Origin: CAZSLZ01 sp964607865
Lineage (GTDB): Bacteria > Vulcanimicrobiota > JAJTBE01 > CAZSLZ01
DNA length: 19,721 nucleotides
NCBI GenBank assembly: GCA_964607865.1
Contig: CAZSLZ010000049.1
Location: 1-19,721, forward strand
Direction: 5' to 3'
Both the position numbers and the translations under genes were made by a program. Of this stretch, positions 8,030 through 15,294 are shown piece by piece. A model generated the notes under the pieces. It did no database searches. It was not told the origin of the DNA and worked only from the letters and a program-made list of their open reading frames with translations. Every line of letters begins with the position of its first letter. The stretch's first letter is position 1.

Positions 8030-8230
8030 ATGAAAAAGCATACTTTATTATCTATAAGGCGGATAAACAGAATAAGGAAGCTGGACAGGCCGGGGCGCAG
8101 CCTGGCGGAGGGGTTGGCGGACCCCTTTGAGAAGTTTAAGGTTTATTATACCGACTTTGACTACTGTTTTGAGGAGAAGCCTGTCAGTTACAAGCCGAGG
8201 CCCACCCTGCACCGCTGTCTGGCAGGATGA
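8030..8230 (+). CDS. Small basic protein of unknown function, end of pseudopilin operon
   Basis: 66-aa, strongly basic N-terminal half (KKHTLLSIRRINRIRKLDRPGR) followed by an aromatic segment FKVYYTDFDYCFEEKP. I do not recognise a family. There is no signal peptide or membrane segment. It starts 12 bases after the PilW-like stop, with CGGAG eight bases upstream of the ATG, and a terminator hairpin begins a few bases past its stop. The tight spacing and terminator position are the main evidence that it is a real gene rather than a chance frame. Confidence 0.5.
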   Translation: MKKHTLLSIRRINRIRKLDRPGRSLAEGLADPFEKFKVYYTDFDYCFEEKPVSYKPRPTLHRCLAG

Positions 8231-8232
8231 AA

Positions 8233-8260
8233 AGCCGGGTTAACGCCCGGTTATTTATTT
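8233..8260 (+). terminator. Terminator of the pseudopilin operon
   Basis: CCGGG (8234-8238) pairs with CCCGG (8245-8249) around a TTAACG loop and is followed by TTATTTATTTTC. The stem is short (about 5-6 bp) but GC-rich and directly follows the last stop codon. Confidence 0.6.
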
Positions 8261-8301
8261 TCATTCTTCAATAGGGGAATAAAAAAACGAGTAGAATTGT
8301 C

Positions 8302-8307
8302 TATAAT
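8302..8307 (+). promoter_or_regulatory. Possible -10 element before the zinc-ribbon membrane protein gene
   Basis: A TATAAT hexamer lies 33 bases before the ATG at 8341. No acceptable -35 hexamer is visible at 16-18 bases upstream, where the sequence is an A-run. It lies just past the preceding terminator, where a promoter is needed. Confidence 0.35.
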
Positions 8308-8340
8308 ATATGATAACTTTAGAGAATGTGAGTATAAATA

Positions 8341-8892
8341 ATGGAAGATCTTGATTTTCTTGAGGAAGAAGAGATACAGAAAAAGGCGCCGGAAAAACGG
8401 TGCCCCATTTGCGCCAAGCCTCCGGTTGAAGAGAGTATCTGTCCTAATTGCGGCCAGAGGGGAATCTGCAGATATCATATTTATACATACTTTATAGATG
8501 ACAGGGATAACGAATTGAAGGCCTGTTCGCATTGCGGGCCCCGTTGCAACATGTGCGCAGCTCAGGTTCAACTGTTTCAGTTCAACGATCGCCGGCTTTG
8601 TTCAAAATGCCTTGAAGTGAAAGAAAGATCTGATGCGGTAATCAAAGATGAGCATGTAAAGAAAATCGGCAAGATAAAGGAAGCTATTGCTTCTATTTTT
8701 CCATTTCTGGGGTTGGGCCTGGGAATCTACCTGGGAATGCGGCCTGAATATCAGCATACATTAAACAATTTAATAGATACTTATTTTACCGGCGGACAGG
8801 CGCCTGTGTGGTCATTGACCATGATATGGGGCGTTTTCGGAATCTTTGCCGGATCTTTTATTTCCACTGTAATAAATACTTTTTTAAAATAG
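8341..8892 (+). CDS. Zinc-ribbon rich membrane protein, unknown function
   Basis: 183-aa protein with five CxxC pairs in its first half: C21/C24, C34/C37, C62/C65, C69/C72 and C87/C90, plus C43 and H46. This spacing predicts two or more zinc ribbons or a treble-clef-like module in the cytoplasm. Two hydrophobic segments follow, about residues 112-133 (ending GLGLGIYLG) and 156-178 (VWSLTMIWGVFGIFAGSF), so it is membrane-anchored. The N-terminus is acidic. No known enzyme family is recognised. The ATG at 8341 has only a weak ribosome binding site, so the exact start is less sure. The next gene begins 13 bases later behind a strong AGGAGG, so the two form an operon. The neighbouring kinase also has a zinc ribbon. 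Confidence 0.7.
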   Translation: MEDLDFLEEEEIQKKAPEKRCPICAKPPVEESICPNCGQRGICRYHIYTYFIDDRDNELKACSHCGPRCNMCAAQVQLFQFNDRRLCSKCLEVKERSDAVIKDEHVKKIGKIKEAIASIFPFLGLGLGIYLGMRPEYQHTLNNLIDTYFTGGQAPVWSLTMIWGVFGIFAGSFISTVINTFLK

Positions 8893-8905
8893 CAAGGAGG
8901 AAAAA

Positions 8906-9265
8906 TTGAAGATTTATGATTCACAGGAGATGGATGTCATAAGCGAACATCCTGACGAACCCATAACCCTGCTGCCTGATCCTGCACCCCCGGAGAATGA
9001 TGAAACCTGTCATTGCGGGGAAACCCTGATGAAAATTAAAAAATTTGCCAAAAGAAAAATTTTTGAACTTCTGTTTACCGATAAAGGCAAAAAAGCCCTT
9101 ACCGCCGCCGCTATAGGCGCTTTCTCGGTGGGAGCCATGGCTTACGGGGTTATTGCCATAGGAAAGATGGCTGTTGGCAACGCCCATTTTAAAGAATTGA
9201 GCGTGGGCAAAATGAAAATAGACCACCTGAAAGTAAAATATCTGGAAGTGGAAGAACAGCTTTAA
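8906..9265 (+). CDS. Small single-pass membrane protein, unknown function
   Basis: 119-aa protein. An acidic, Pro-rich N-terminus contains CHC (C35, C37). A basic helix KIKKFAKRKIFELLF precedes a Gly/Ala-rich hydrophobic segment (about residues 64-88). The C-terminus is a regular short repeat, IGKMAVGNAHFKELSVGKMKIDHLKVKYLEV, with hydrophobic residues every other position, as in a small beta-helix-like or polymer-forming stack. I do not recognise a named family. The start is TTG at 8906, chosen because AGGAGG lies five bases upstream and no ATG or GTG fits; it follows the zinc-ribbon gene by 13 bases. It converges with the kinase gene with only 15 bases between stops. Confidence 0.65.
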   Translation: MKIYDSQEMDVISEHPDEPITLLPDPAPPENDETCHCGETLMKIKKFAKRKIFELLFTDKGKKALTAAAIGAFSVGAMAYGVIAIGKMAVGNAHFKELSVGKMKIDHLKVKYLEVEEQL

Positions 9266-9267
9266 CC

Positions 9268-9284
9268 CTGAAAACTGTTTTCAG
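9268..9284. terminator. Symmetric hairpin between convergent genes
   Basis: CTGAAAA (9268-9274) and TTTTCAG (9278-9284) form a 7-bp stem with a CTG loop, overlapping the kinase stop codon and starting three bases after the other gene's stop. The A/T-rich arm could serve as a weak bidirectional terminator, but there is no U-tract beyond the stem. Confidence 0.35.
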
Positions 9285-11389
9285 CCAATTGCATAAAGAA
9301 TACCCGATTCGGAAGCCAGAAATACGAGTCCATTTCGGCTTACTGCCGGCGATATTTTGAACCTGTCCTTAATATTAAACCACCATTTAATTCTACCCTG
9401 GGCATTAATATAATAGGTTAACCCCGAATTGGTAACGCAAAAGACTGAACCGTCATCAAAAGCCACCGGTGGGGCAGTAAGAGGTTCCTGGGTGGATACT
9501 TTCCATTTTCCCTTGCCCTGCCCGTCAATGGCAACTACAAAGTTATTCGCCGTGGCAACCAGAATGGTGCCATCTCTGCAGAGAGTCGGCATTGCTTTTA
9601 TGTTGGAACGAACATTATACAGCCAGTTGTTTTCTCCGCTGGTTTTAATTGCATGAACCCGGCCAGCTTTATCTGCAACAATTATATTATTATTGTAAAT
9701 CAGGCAGGAATAAGCAGGAATGACAGGTATATCAACTCTTTTTTCATACTTTCCATTGCTGGTTAAAACAAATACGGTTTTTTCCCTGGTTGCCAGATAT
9801 ATTTTTTCGTCGATGTCAAGGGAGGGGGCAACATTTAGCTGTTCACCCAGAGTGTACTGCCACAGTTTGTGGCCTTCAAGATCCAGCCCAAAAACCTCAC
9901 CTTCAGAATTGGAAATATAAATTGAACTCTTTGTCAGAATAGGCGTAAAGTTAATTGGTTCTCCGGTTTTAAACCGCCACCGCTCCAGGCCTTCTATATC
10001 CAGAGCATAGAAGACACCGTCCTGACAACCGAAGTACAGGCGATCTCTGGTGTCCATGAGAGGGCTGGCAGAACAATCCCCCTTGCTGGTTGATTGCCAC
10101 CGTATCCGTCCTTCTTTATCCACACTCAAAACCCGGGAACTTTCAGTAAGAAAATATACATTATTAAAAGAATCCACCACCAGGTCCGAAATTATTTTTT
10201 CCTGTATTCGTAATTCCCATCGTAATTTACCCTTTAAATTAAGGGCCATGGGAAAGAAACCCGTATGTTGAGAGTTACCCCTGTATTGATTCCAGGTTAC
10301 TCCGGTTTTTTTGTCATTTATTTTTTTCCGGGTAGCTTCAGTTCTTATATTAATAACAGAATCTACTACATTGGTTTGAATAATATTAGATTTTGCCGCT
10401 CTAAGTTCAGCAATTTCATCCTGGATGCATTTTATTTCCTGATTTATGTCAAGGAACCGGTCCTCGTTTTTTATCATCTCTTTTAATGCAGTTTTAAACT
10501 CCAGAGCAGTTGAAAATCTTTCCGAAGGAACCAGTCTCAAAGCCTTCTCAACAATACTAACCAGGGCATCGGGTATTTTTTTGTTATATTTTTTCAAATT
10601 CTCAAAATGGAAGGGCGCTTCTCCCTGGGGATCCTTTCCCGATAAAATATGATGAAGAGTGGCTCCCAGAGAATATATATCGGAACGGGGCTCGGCGTTG
10701 CCGCGATATTGCTCGGGCGGGGCATATCCCTGGGTACCTATCATAGTCCCTCGTACTTTGCTTATAAAAATCTTGGCAATGCCAAAATCTACCAATCGGA
10801 TTTGTTCCCGGGGAGTAATAATAATGTTGGAAGGCTTAAGGTCACGGTAGATTATAGGTGGATTGAAAGTATGAAGGTAGTTCAATACATCACATATTTC
10901 CACAGCCCAGCCCACAGCTGTTTTTAAAGGTATCAACCTGTCTTTTTTGGTTGCTTCATTGATTACTTTTTCCAGATCTTTGCCTTGGACATATTCCATA
11001 ATTAAATAATAGCGATTGTTTTCAAGGAAATATTCAAAAAAACGGGGTATTGCTGTATGGTCCAATTTGCATAAAATCTCAGCTTCTCTACGAAAACGAT
11101 CGATAGCTATGCTCTGTTCTTCCCGGCTGGTAAAATGATCTATCATTTCCTTTATAGCTACCTTGCGGTTGGAAATAATATCCTTACCCAGATAAATGAA
11201 TCCCATTCCACCCTGGTTAATCAATTCCCCTACCTGAAACCGATCATTCAATAAAATACCTTCTCTAAGGATATCAATGGTCAATTTATTAGATTCCATG
11301 GCTGTTTTTGCGCCTATAAACTCACCACAACCCATGCAGTATTTTGCAATATTTCTATTCTTTTCACCACAATTGCTGCATTTCTTCAT
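9281..11389 (-). CDS. Ser/Thr protein kinase with N-terminal zinc ribbon and C-terminal PQQ-like propeller
   Basis: 702-aa Hanks-type kinase. Residues 1-25 form a zinc ribbon (C4, C7, C18, C21). The kinase domain spans about 50-310: glycine loop NQGGMG (58-63, first Gly replaced by Asn), Lys80 in VAIK, Glu103 in the helix C segment FRREAEIL, the catalytic loop YRDLKPSN (181-188, His of HRD replaced by Tyr, as in many bacterial kinases), DFG at 201-203, and APPE at 223-226. The Lys, Asp and DFG residues are present, so activity is expected. A coiled-coil-like linker (315-345) leads to a PQQ-like beta-propeller starting at WNQYRGNSQHTGF (366 on) with repeats such as VYFLTESSRVLSVDKEGRIRW. No membrane segment is visible, so it should be cytosolic. 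The propeller could sense a ligand or recruit substrate. Its ATG has a modest site, AGGAT. Confidence 0.9.
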   Translation of the reverse strand: MKKCSNCGEKNRNIAKYCMGCGEFIGAKTAMESNKLTIDILREGILLNDRFQVGELINQGGMGFIYLGKDIISNRKVAIKEMIDHFTSREEQSIAIDRFRREAEILCKLDHTAIPRFFEYFLENNRYYLIMEYVQGKDLEKVINEATKKDRLIPLKTAVGWAVEICDVLNYLHTFNPPIIYRDLKPSNIIITPREQIRLVDFGIAKIFISKVRGTMIGTQGYAPPEQYRGNAEPRSDIYSLGATLHHILSGKDPQGEAPFHFENLKKYNKKIPDALVSIVEKALRLVPSERFSTALEFKTALKEMIKNEDRFLDINQEIKCIQDEIAELRAAKSNIIQTNVVDSVINIRTEATRKKINDKKTGVTWNQYRGNSQHTGFFPMALNLKGKLRWELRIQEKIISDLVVDSFNNVYFLTESSRVLSVDKEGRIRWQSTSKGDCSASPLMDTRDRLYFGCQDGVFYALDIEGLERWRFKTGEPINFTPILTKSSIYISNSEGEVFGLDLEGHKLWQYTLGEQLNVAPSLDIDEKIYLATREKTVFVLTSNGKYEKRVDIPVIPAYSCLIYNNNIIVADKAGRVHAIKTSGENNWLYNVRSNIKAMPTLCRDGTILVATANNFVVAIDGQGKGKWKVSTQEPLTAPPVAFDDGSVFCVTNSGLTYYINAQGRIKWWFNIKDRFKISPAVSRNGLVFLASESGILYAIG

Positions 11390-11496
11390 AATATCCTACT
11401 CCCGGTTTACAACTAAGTTACTTTTTAAATTCAGCATGAAAAGTTTGGTTCCTTTTAATTTTATTACAAGGAAATTTCATGATTCATTATAATTAC

Positions 11497-11521
11497 ATTA
11501 TAGCGCACTTTGGTTTGCGCT
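11497..11521 (-). promoter_or_regulatory. Possible kinase promoter with inverted repeat in its spacer
   Basis: On the minus strand TATAAT (11502-11497) lies 108 bases before the kinase ATG, with a second TATAAT at 11491-11486. Immediately upstream is the inverted repeat AGCGCA / TGCGCT (11502-11507 and 11516-11521, 8-base loop), inside the -10/-35 interval. The -35 match is poor. The repeat could be an operator shared with the divergent gene at 11546. Confidence 0.35.
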
Positions 11522-11545
11522 TAATAATAATTTGAAGATTATATT

Positions 11546-12052
11546 ATGAAAACCGAAATAATACGAAGCAGAAGACGCAAAAAAACCGCTTCGGCGGTAA
11601 TAAAAAATAACAGGATTATAATTCGGGTTCCTCATAATCTGGGTGAGCATGAAGAGAAAGAATTAATTCAGAAACTCAGGTGTAAACTTCTTGCCCGGCA
11701 GGCAACTGTGGAAGCCAACAACCAGGATTGGCTGGAAGAAAGGGCTCATGCGCTGAACAGGAAATACATGAAGGGCAGAGTTCAGGATTTTTCCATCAGG
11801 TTTGTCAGCAACCAGAAAAGAATTTACGGCTCCTGCAGTGTGAATAAGGGAACTATCCGGTTATCAGACCGATTATTGAAGGTGCCCGGGTGGGTTCTGG
11901 ATTATGTTATCATACATGAATTAGCCCATTTGATTCATCCTGACCACTCAAGAAAATTCTGGAATCTGGTGAATGCCTACCCTCTGACCGAAAGAGCCCG
12001 GGGCTATTTGATGGCAATTTCCATGGAGAATGATACCAGCCTATCTGGCTAG
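11546..12052 (+). CDS. YgjP-like metallopeptidase-fold protein
   Basis: 168-aa protein of the YgjP/SprT-like zincin group (DUF45). The core RIYGSCSVNKGTIRLSDRLL leads to the zinc-binding helix HELAH (124-128), with a third ligand His134 in HPDHSRKFW, the exact arrangement of YgjP-family proteins. A basic N-terminus and a short beta segment (NNRIIIRVP) precede it. No signal peptide is seen, so it should be cytosolic. A peptidase activity is assumed from the HExxH motif; the family's physiological substrate is not established. At 168 aa it is shorter than E. coli-type members (around 220-240), mainly in the N-terminal part. The ATG at 11546 has a weak site (GAAG). It is divergent from the kinase, and the next gene has its own strong promoter, so it may be monocistronic. 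Confidence 0.8.
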   Translation: MKTEIIRSRRRKKTASAVIKNNRIIIRVPHNLGEHEEKELIQKLRCKLLARQATVEANNQDWLEERAHALNRKYMKGRVQDFSIRFVSNQKRIYGSCSVNKGTIRLSDRLLKVPGWVLDYVIIHELAHLIHPDHSRKFWNLVNAYPLTERARGYLMAISMENDTSLSG

Positions 12053-12081
12053 AAAATTCTTAATGATGAACCGATTGCCTC

Positions 12082-12109
12082 TTGACTTTACAACTGTTTG
12101 AATTATAAT
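12082..12109 (+). promoter_or_regulatory. Promoter of the cdaA-cdaR operon
   Basis: TTGACT (12082-12087) and TATAAT (12104-12109) with a 16-base spacer, followed by a leader of about 24 bases to the ATG at 12140. This is one of the best promoter matches in the window. Confidence 0.75.
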
Positions 12110-12139
12110 GATTATATATAAGCAAGGAAACCGGCGAAA

Positions 12140-13000
12140 ATGTCTTTCTTACAGAATCTTATCAGTAATTTTACTTTCAAGGACATTATTGACATACTTC
12201 TGGTGGCAGGGGTAATTTATCTGTTTCTGTCTCTGATCAAGGGAACCAGGGCGGTTCAGATTATACAGGGTGTCCTGGTTTTGCTTTCCCTGCTTATTCT
12301 GAGTTATGTTTTTAAACTTGAAGCTCTTTACTGGCTGTTAAGATACCTGATGATCTCCCTTGCAGTGGCAATACCCATTGTTTTTCAACCCGAGTTACGA
12401 AGAGCCCTTGGAACTATCGGCCGGGGCAGTGTATTTCCTTCGTTCAATTCGTTGCTGGGTAAGGAAACCATTGCCCAGATTGTGGATGAATTAACCTGGA
12501 CTGCCACAATTTTAAGCCAGGCTAAAATCGGCGCGCTTATTGTTATTGAAAGAGAAACCGGCCTGCAGGAGTTTATCGAAACTGGAATTCCTGTCGATGG
12601 TAAGGTTTCCTCAAAACTTCTCCTGTCAATATTTATGCCCAAATCTCCCCTTCACGATGGCGCAGTGATTCTGCGGGGAAAAAAAGTAGTGGCAGCTTCA
12701 TGTTATCTGCCTCTCTCTCAGGGAGTTTCCGATGCCTCCCACGATACCGATATGGGAACCAGGCACCTGGCAGCCCTGGGAATCTCCGAACAGTCCGATG
12801 CTGTGGTGCTGGTTGTATCAGAAGAGACCGGGGCAATTTCTGTTATTAATAACGGAAGCCAGACTAAAAACCTCAATGAAGAAAGCCTGAAGAAGATTCT
12901 TACAAACGTCTATTCCAGAGATTCGGAAAACGTTTTATCATTCGCCCGGATTGGAGGTTCTGAAGTTGTCCAGCTTTTTAAAAAACAATCTGAGTCTTAA
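12140..13000 (+). CDS. cdaA: Diadenylate cyclase CdaA (c-di-AMP synthase)
   Basis: Membrane-bound diadenylate cyclase that condenses two ATP to c-di-AMP, a messenger for potassium and osmotic homeostasis and cell-wall control. Three hydrophobic segments (about residues 16-34, 38-57 and 62-82) precede a DAC domain (about 100-265). FQPELRRALGTIGRG after the last helix is typical of CdaA. The active-site motif DGA is intact (173-175 in PLHDGAVI). The second motif reads GTRHL (206-210), where most family members I know have GTRHR; the same region (AALGISE, SEETGAISV) is otherwise canonical. Length 286 aa fits CdaA (about 270-290). The ATG has AAGGA about 11 bases upstream. The cdaR start lies inside its 3' end, so the two are translationally linked. 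Whether the Leu affects activity is unknown. Confidence 0.95.
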   Translation: MSFLQNLISNFTFKDIIDILLVAGVIYLFLSLIKGTRAVQIIQGVLVLLSLLILSYVFKLEALYWLLRYLMISLAVAIPIVFQPELRRALGTIGRGSVFPSFNSLLGKETIAQIVDELTWTATILSQAKIGALIVIERETGLQEFIETGIPVDGKVSSKLLLSIFMPKSPLHDGAVILRGKKVVAASCYLPLSQGVSDASHDTDMGTRHLAALGISEQSDAVVLVVSEETGAISVINNGSQTKNLNEESLKKILTNVYSRDSENVLSFARIGGSEVVQLFKKQSES

Positions 13001-13901
13001 GATAGTATCATTACTTATTGCTGTCAGTTTATGGATTTATGTGCAATATACTTCAACCCCCCAGGCAGCTATGACCTCCAAAACCCAAGTTAAGGTTCCC
13101 ATTAAAGTGGAAGGTTTGAGCGAAAATCTGGTGCCCCTGGATATGCCTGCTGAGATCACCCTTCAAGTTAAGGGAACATCAGAAAATCTTTCTGAAATCA
13201 AACCCGGACATTTTAATGCTTATATTGATGTTGCAGAAAAAAAGGCAGGCTTTTACAACCTGCCTGTAAAAGTCGAAACCCCGCCGAATATAGGCGTAGA
13301 AAAAACAGAACCTGAAACCGTGGAAGTCAGGCTCGATCCTCTTGAAAAAAGAGTATTCACGGTTCAAGTGAAAGCCCAGGGCATCATTAATCCTGGTTTT
13401 ATCTTACAAAAAATGTCTTGCAGCCCCGAAAGTGTAACTTTAAGCGGGGCAAAATCAACTATTGAAAAAGTAAAGACAGCCAGGGCAGTCAGTGATATTG
13501 ACGGAGCTGATATGGATGTGATTCAGCGGATAGCAGTTGATATTATTGATGAAGATGAAAAAGTAATAGAGCATTTGAAAGCTGAGCCTGCATATGTCAG
13601 ATCTACAATTACCATAAGGCCTGAGGTAACCAACGCCAGCCTGCCTATTCATGCCCAGATTACCGGGACACCCCATTCGGGTTATTCTATCAAGAAAATT
13701 ACTGTTTCACCCCCAACAGCTACTGTCCGTTACCGTTACGATCTGGAAAATATACCAATCACAGTGGATACAGCTCCCATTTCAGTAAATGGCCTGACTG
13801 GCAACCTTTCCAAAGAAGTGGGGCTTGACCCGCCAGAAGATATCAGTACAGTAAAACCCAAATTAGTAAAAATACATATTACAATCGCGCCAAAAAACTG
13901 A
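12966..13901 (+). CDS. cdaR: CdaA regulator CdaR (YbbR-domain protein)
   Basis: Single-pass membrane protein with an extracytoplasmic stack of YbbR domains, known in Firmicutes to bind and modulate CdaA. The N-terminal helix LKIVSLLIAVSLWIYVQY is the anchor. It is followed by three YbbR-like repeats, each with the pattern 'VPIKVEGLSENLVPL...PAEITLQVKGT', next around VFTVQVKAQGIINPGFIL and then SLPIHAQITGTPHSGYSIKK. I place the start at TTG 12966: GGAGG (12953-12957) lies eight bases upstream, whereas an earlier in-frame TTG at 12951 would overlap that site. This gives 311 aa and a 35-base overlap with cdaA, indicating coupled translation. In many bacteria glmM follows; here the next gene is gcvT after a 153-base gap. 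There is no obvious terminator after cdaR. Confidence 0.9.
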   Translation: MSSFLKNNLSLKIVSLLIAVSLWIYVQYTSTPQAAMTSKTQVKVPIKVEGLSENLVPLDMPAEITLQVKGTSENLSEIKPGHFNAYIDVAEKKAGFYNLPVKVETPPNIGVEKTEPETVEVRLDPLEKRVFTVQVKAQGIINPGFILQKMSCSPESVTLSGAKSTIEKVKTARAVSDIDGADMDVIQRIAVDIIDEDEKVIEHLKAEPAYVRSTITIRPEVTNASLPIHAQITGTPHSGYSIKKITVSPPTATVRYRYDLENIPITVDTAPISVNGLTGNLSKEVGLDPPEDISTVKPKLVKIHITIAPKN

Positions 13902-13964
13902 TATTTTACAAGGGAAATTTTAATCTCCACAAGAAGTTTCATTGAGTTTGTTATTCCTCTGAAA

Positions 13965-13991
13965 CTGACATCGGACTAAAAAACATATACT
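13965..13991 (+). promoter_or_regulatory. Possible promoter of gcvT
   Basis: CTGACA (13965-13970) and TATACT (13986-13991) with a short 15-base spacer, 64 bases before the gcvT ATG. Tentative. The 153-base leader region shows no glycine-riboswitch-like conserved core by eye. Confidence 0.3.
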
Positions 13992-14054
13992 TTCTGAATA
14001 TTTTTATGTATGAGGTTTTGGGGGAATATCAAAAAAATATTTTTTGGAGGCTAT

Positions 14055-15164
14055 ATGAACACAACAGAGCAAATTAAAAAGACACCCCTGTATTCGAAGC
14101 ATATAGAAACCGGGGCAAAAATGGTAGATTTTGCAGGCTACAGGATGCCTCTTCAATATCAGGGTATTATTGCAGAACACGAACAGATAAGAAACAGAGT
14201 GGGAATTCAGGACCTGTCCCACATGGGTGAATTGGAGATTCGTGGAGAAAAGGCCCTTGAATTTTCCAACTGGCTGATTACCAATGATCTGAGCCAGTTG
14301 GACACCGGCCAGATTCTCTATACGGTAATCTGCAAAGAAGATGGAGGAATCCTGGACGATGCCCTGGCTTACAGAATACAAGACCGGGTTCTGTTTGTTG
14401 TCAACGCTTCCAACAAAGAAAAGATTTACGACTGGATTCTTTCTAAAGAGAAAGATGGTGTGAGAGTTTTTGACCTTTCTGAAAAAACCGCTCTGATAGG
14501 GGTCCAGGGGCCGGATGCTGAAAAGGTGGTGCAAAAAATAACCAATGTGGATCTCACCTGCCTGGGTTCTTATCACTTTGTGGAAGGCAAAATCCTGGAT
14601 ACCACAGGAATAATCTCCAGAACCGGCTATACCGGCGAAGATGGTTTTGAGTTATATGTAAAAAACCAGGATGCCGAGGGAATTTGGGATACCCTGTTGG
14701 TGGAGGGAGAAGCCTTTGGGATTCAGCCGGTGGGCCTGGGCGCCAGGGATACTCTGCGCCTGGAGTCAAAATACCCCCTCTACGGCAACGAACTCGACGA
14801 AAACATTAACCCCCTGGAAGTGGGCCTTAAATGGGTAGTAAAATTAGACAAGGAAGATTTTATCGGAAAAGATGCCTTGGTTAAGATTAAAGAAGAAAAA
14901 CCCAAAAATAAACTTATTGGTTTTGAACTGACAAAAACCGGAGTGCCACGCCATGGCTATAAAGTTTACGATAAAAACCAGGAAGAGATTGGTTGGGTTA
15001 CCTCGGGAACATTTTCACCCACACTGAAAAAACCTGTGGGGCTGGCTCTTATTAAGAGAAAAACCGCCAGAAAAGGTGACCAAATTTTTATTGAAATTCG
15101 AAAGAAACAAATCCCAGCTTTGGTAGTAAAGACTCCATTTTATCTGGGCAGTGTAAAAAGATAA
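14055..15164 (+). CDS. gcvT: Aminomethyltransferase (glycine cleavage T protein)
   Basis: T protein of the glycine cleavage system: transfers the methylene group from aminomethyl-lipoyl H protein to tetrahydrofolate, releasing ammonia. Residues are numbered from the ATG at 14055. Conserved features are KMVDFAGYRMPLQY (22-35), GGILDDA (97-103, with the family's catalytic Asp), the GPDA segment, SRTGYTGEDGFELYV (188-202) and GLGARDTLRLESKYPLYGNEL (227-247). A C-terminal beta-barrel domain (from about 290) ends the protein. Length is 369 aa, typical (360-375). A longer frame opens at 14010, but GGAGG at 14046-14050 sits just before the 14055 ATG and nothing precedes 14010, so the shorter form is preferred. 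gcvH and gcvP are not in the window. A folate-dependent GcvT-like paralogue (YgfZ type) is unlikely given the intact GG-x-x-DD motif. Confidence 0.95.
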   Translation: MNTTEQIKKTPLYSKHIETGAKMVDFAGYRMPLQYQGIIAEHEQIRNRVGIQDLSHMGELEIRGEKALEFSNWLITNDLSQLDTGQILYTVICKEDGGILDDALAYRIQDRVLFVVNASNKEKIYDWILSKEKDGVRVFDLSEKTALIGVQGPDAEKVVQKITNVDLTCLGSYHFVEGKILDTTGIISRTGYTGEDGFELYVKNQDAEGIWDTLLVEGEAFGIQPVGLGARDTLRLESKYPLYGNELDENINPLEVGLKWVVKLDKEDFIGKDALVKIKEEKPKNKLIGFELTKTGVPRHGYKVYDKNQEEIGWVTSGTFSPTLKKPVGLALIKRKTARKGDQIFIEIRKKQIPALVVKTPFYLGSVKR

Positions 15165-15294
15165 CCCATACTTACTTTCTGCTAAACAATTGAAGCCCAA
15201 ATACTCAGTTTTGAGGTTCCAGCTTTTTTCCTGATGGTTTATCTGGAAAAAAATACAATTATAATGAATATTTTCTGAAACCTGTTATTGAGTG

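Noticed and set aside
13902..14054. Glycine riboswitch upstream of gcvT
   Set aside because: The 153-base region is AT-rich with no GC stems or conserved glycine-aptamer core visible.
14010..14054. Longer N-terminus for GcvT starting at ATG 14010
   Set aside because: The added 15 residues (MRFWGNIKKIFFGGY) include the translated ribosome binding site, and the family begins near the 14055 ATG.
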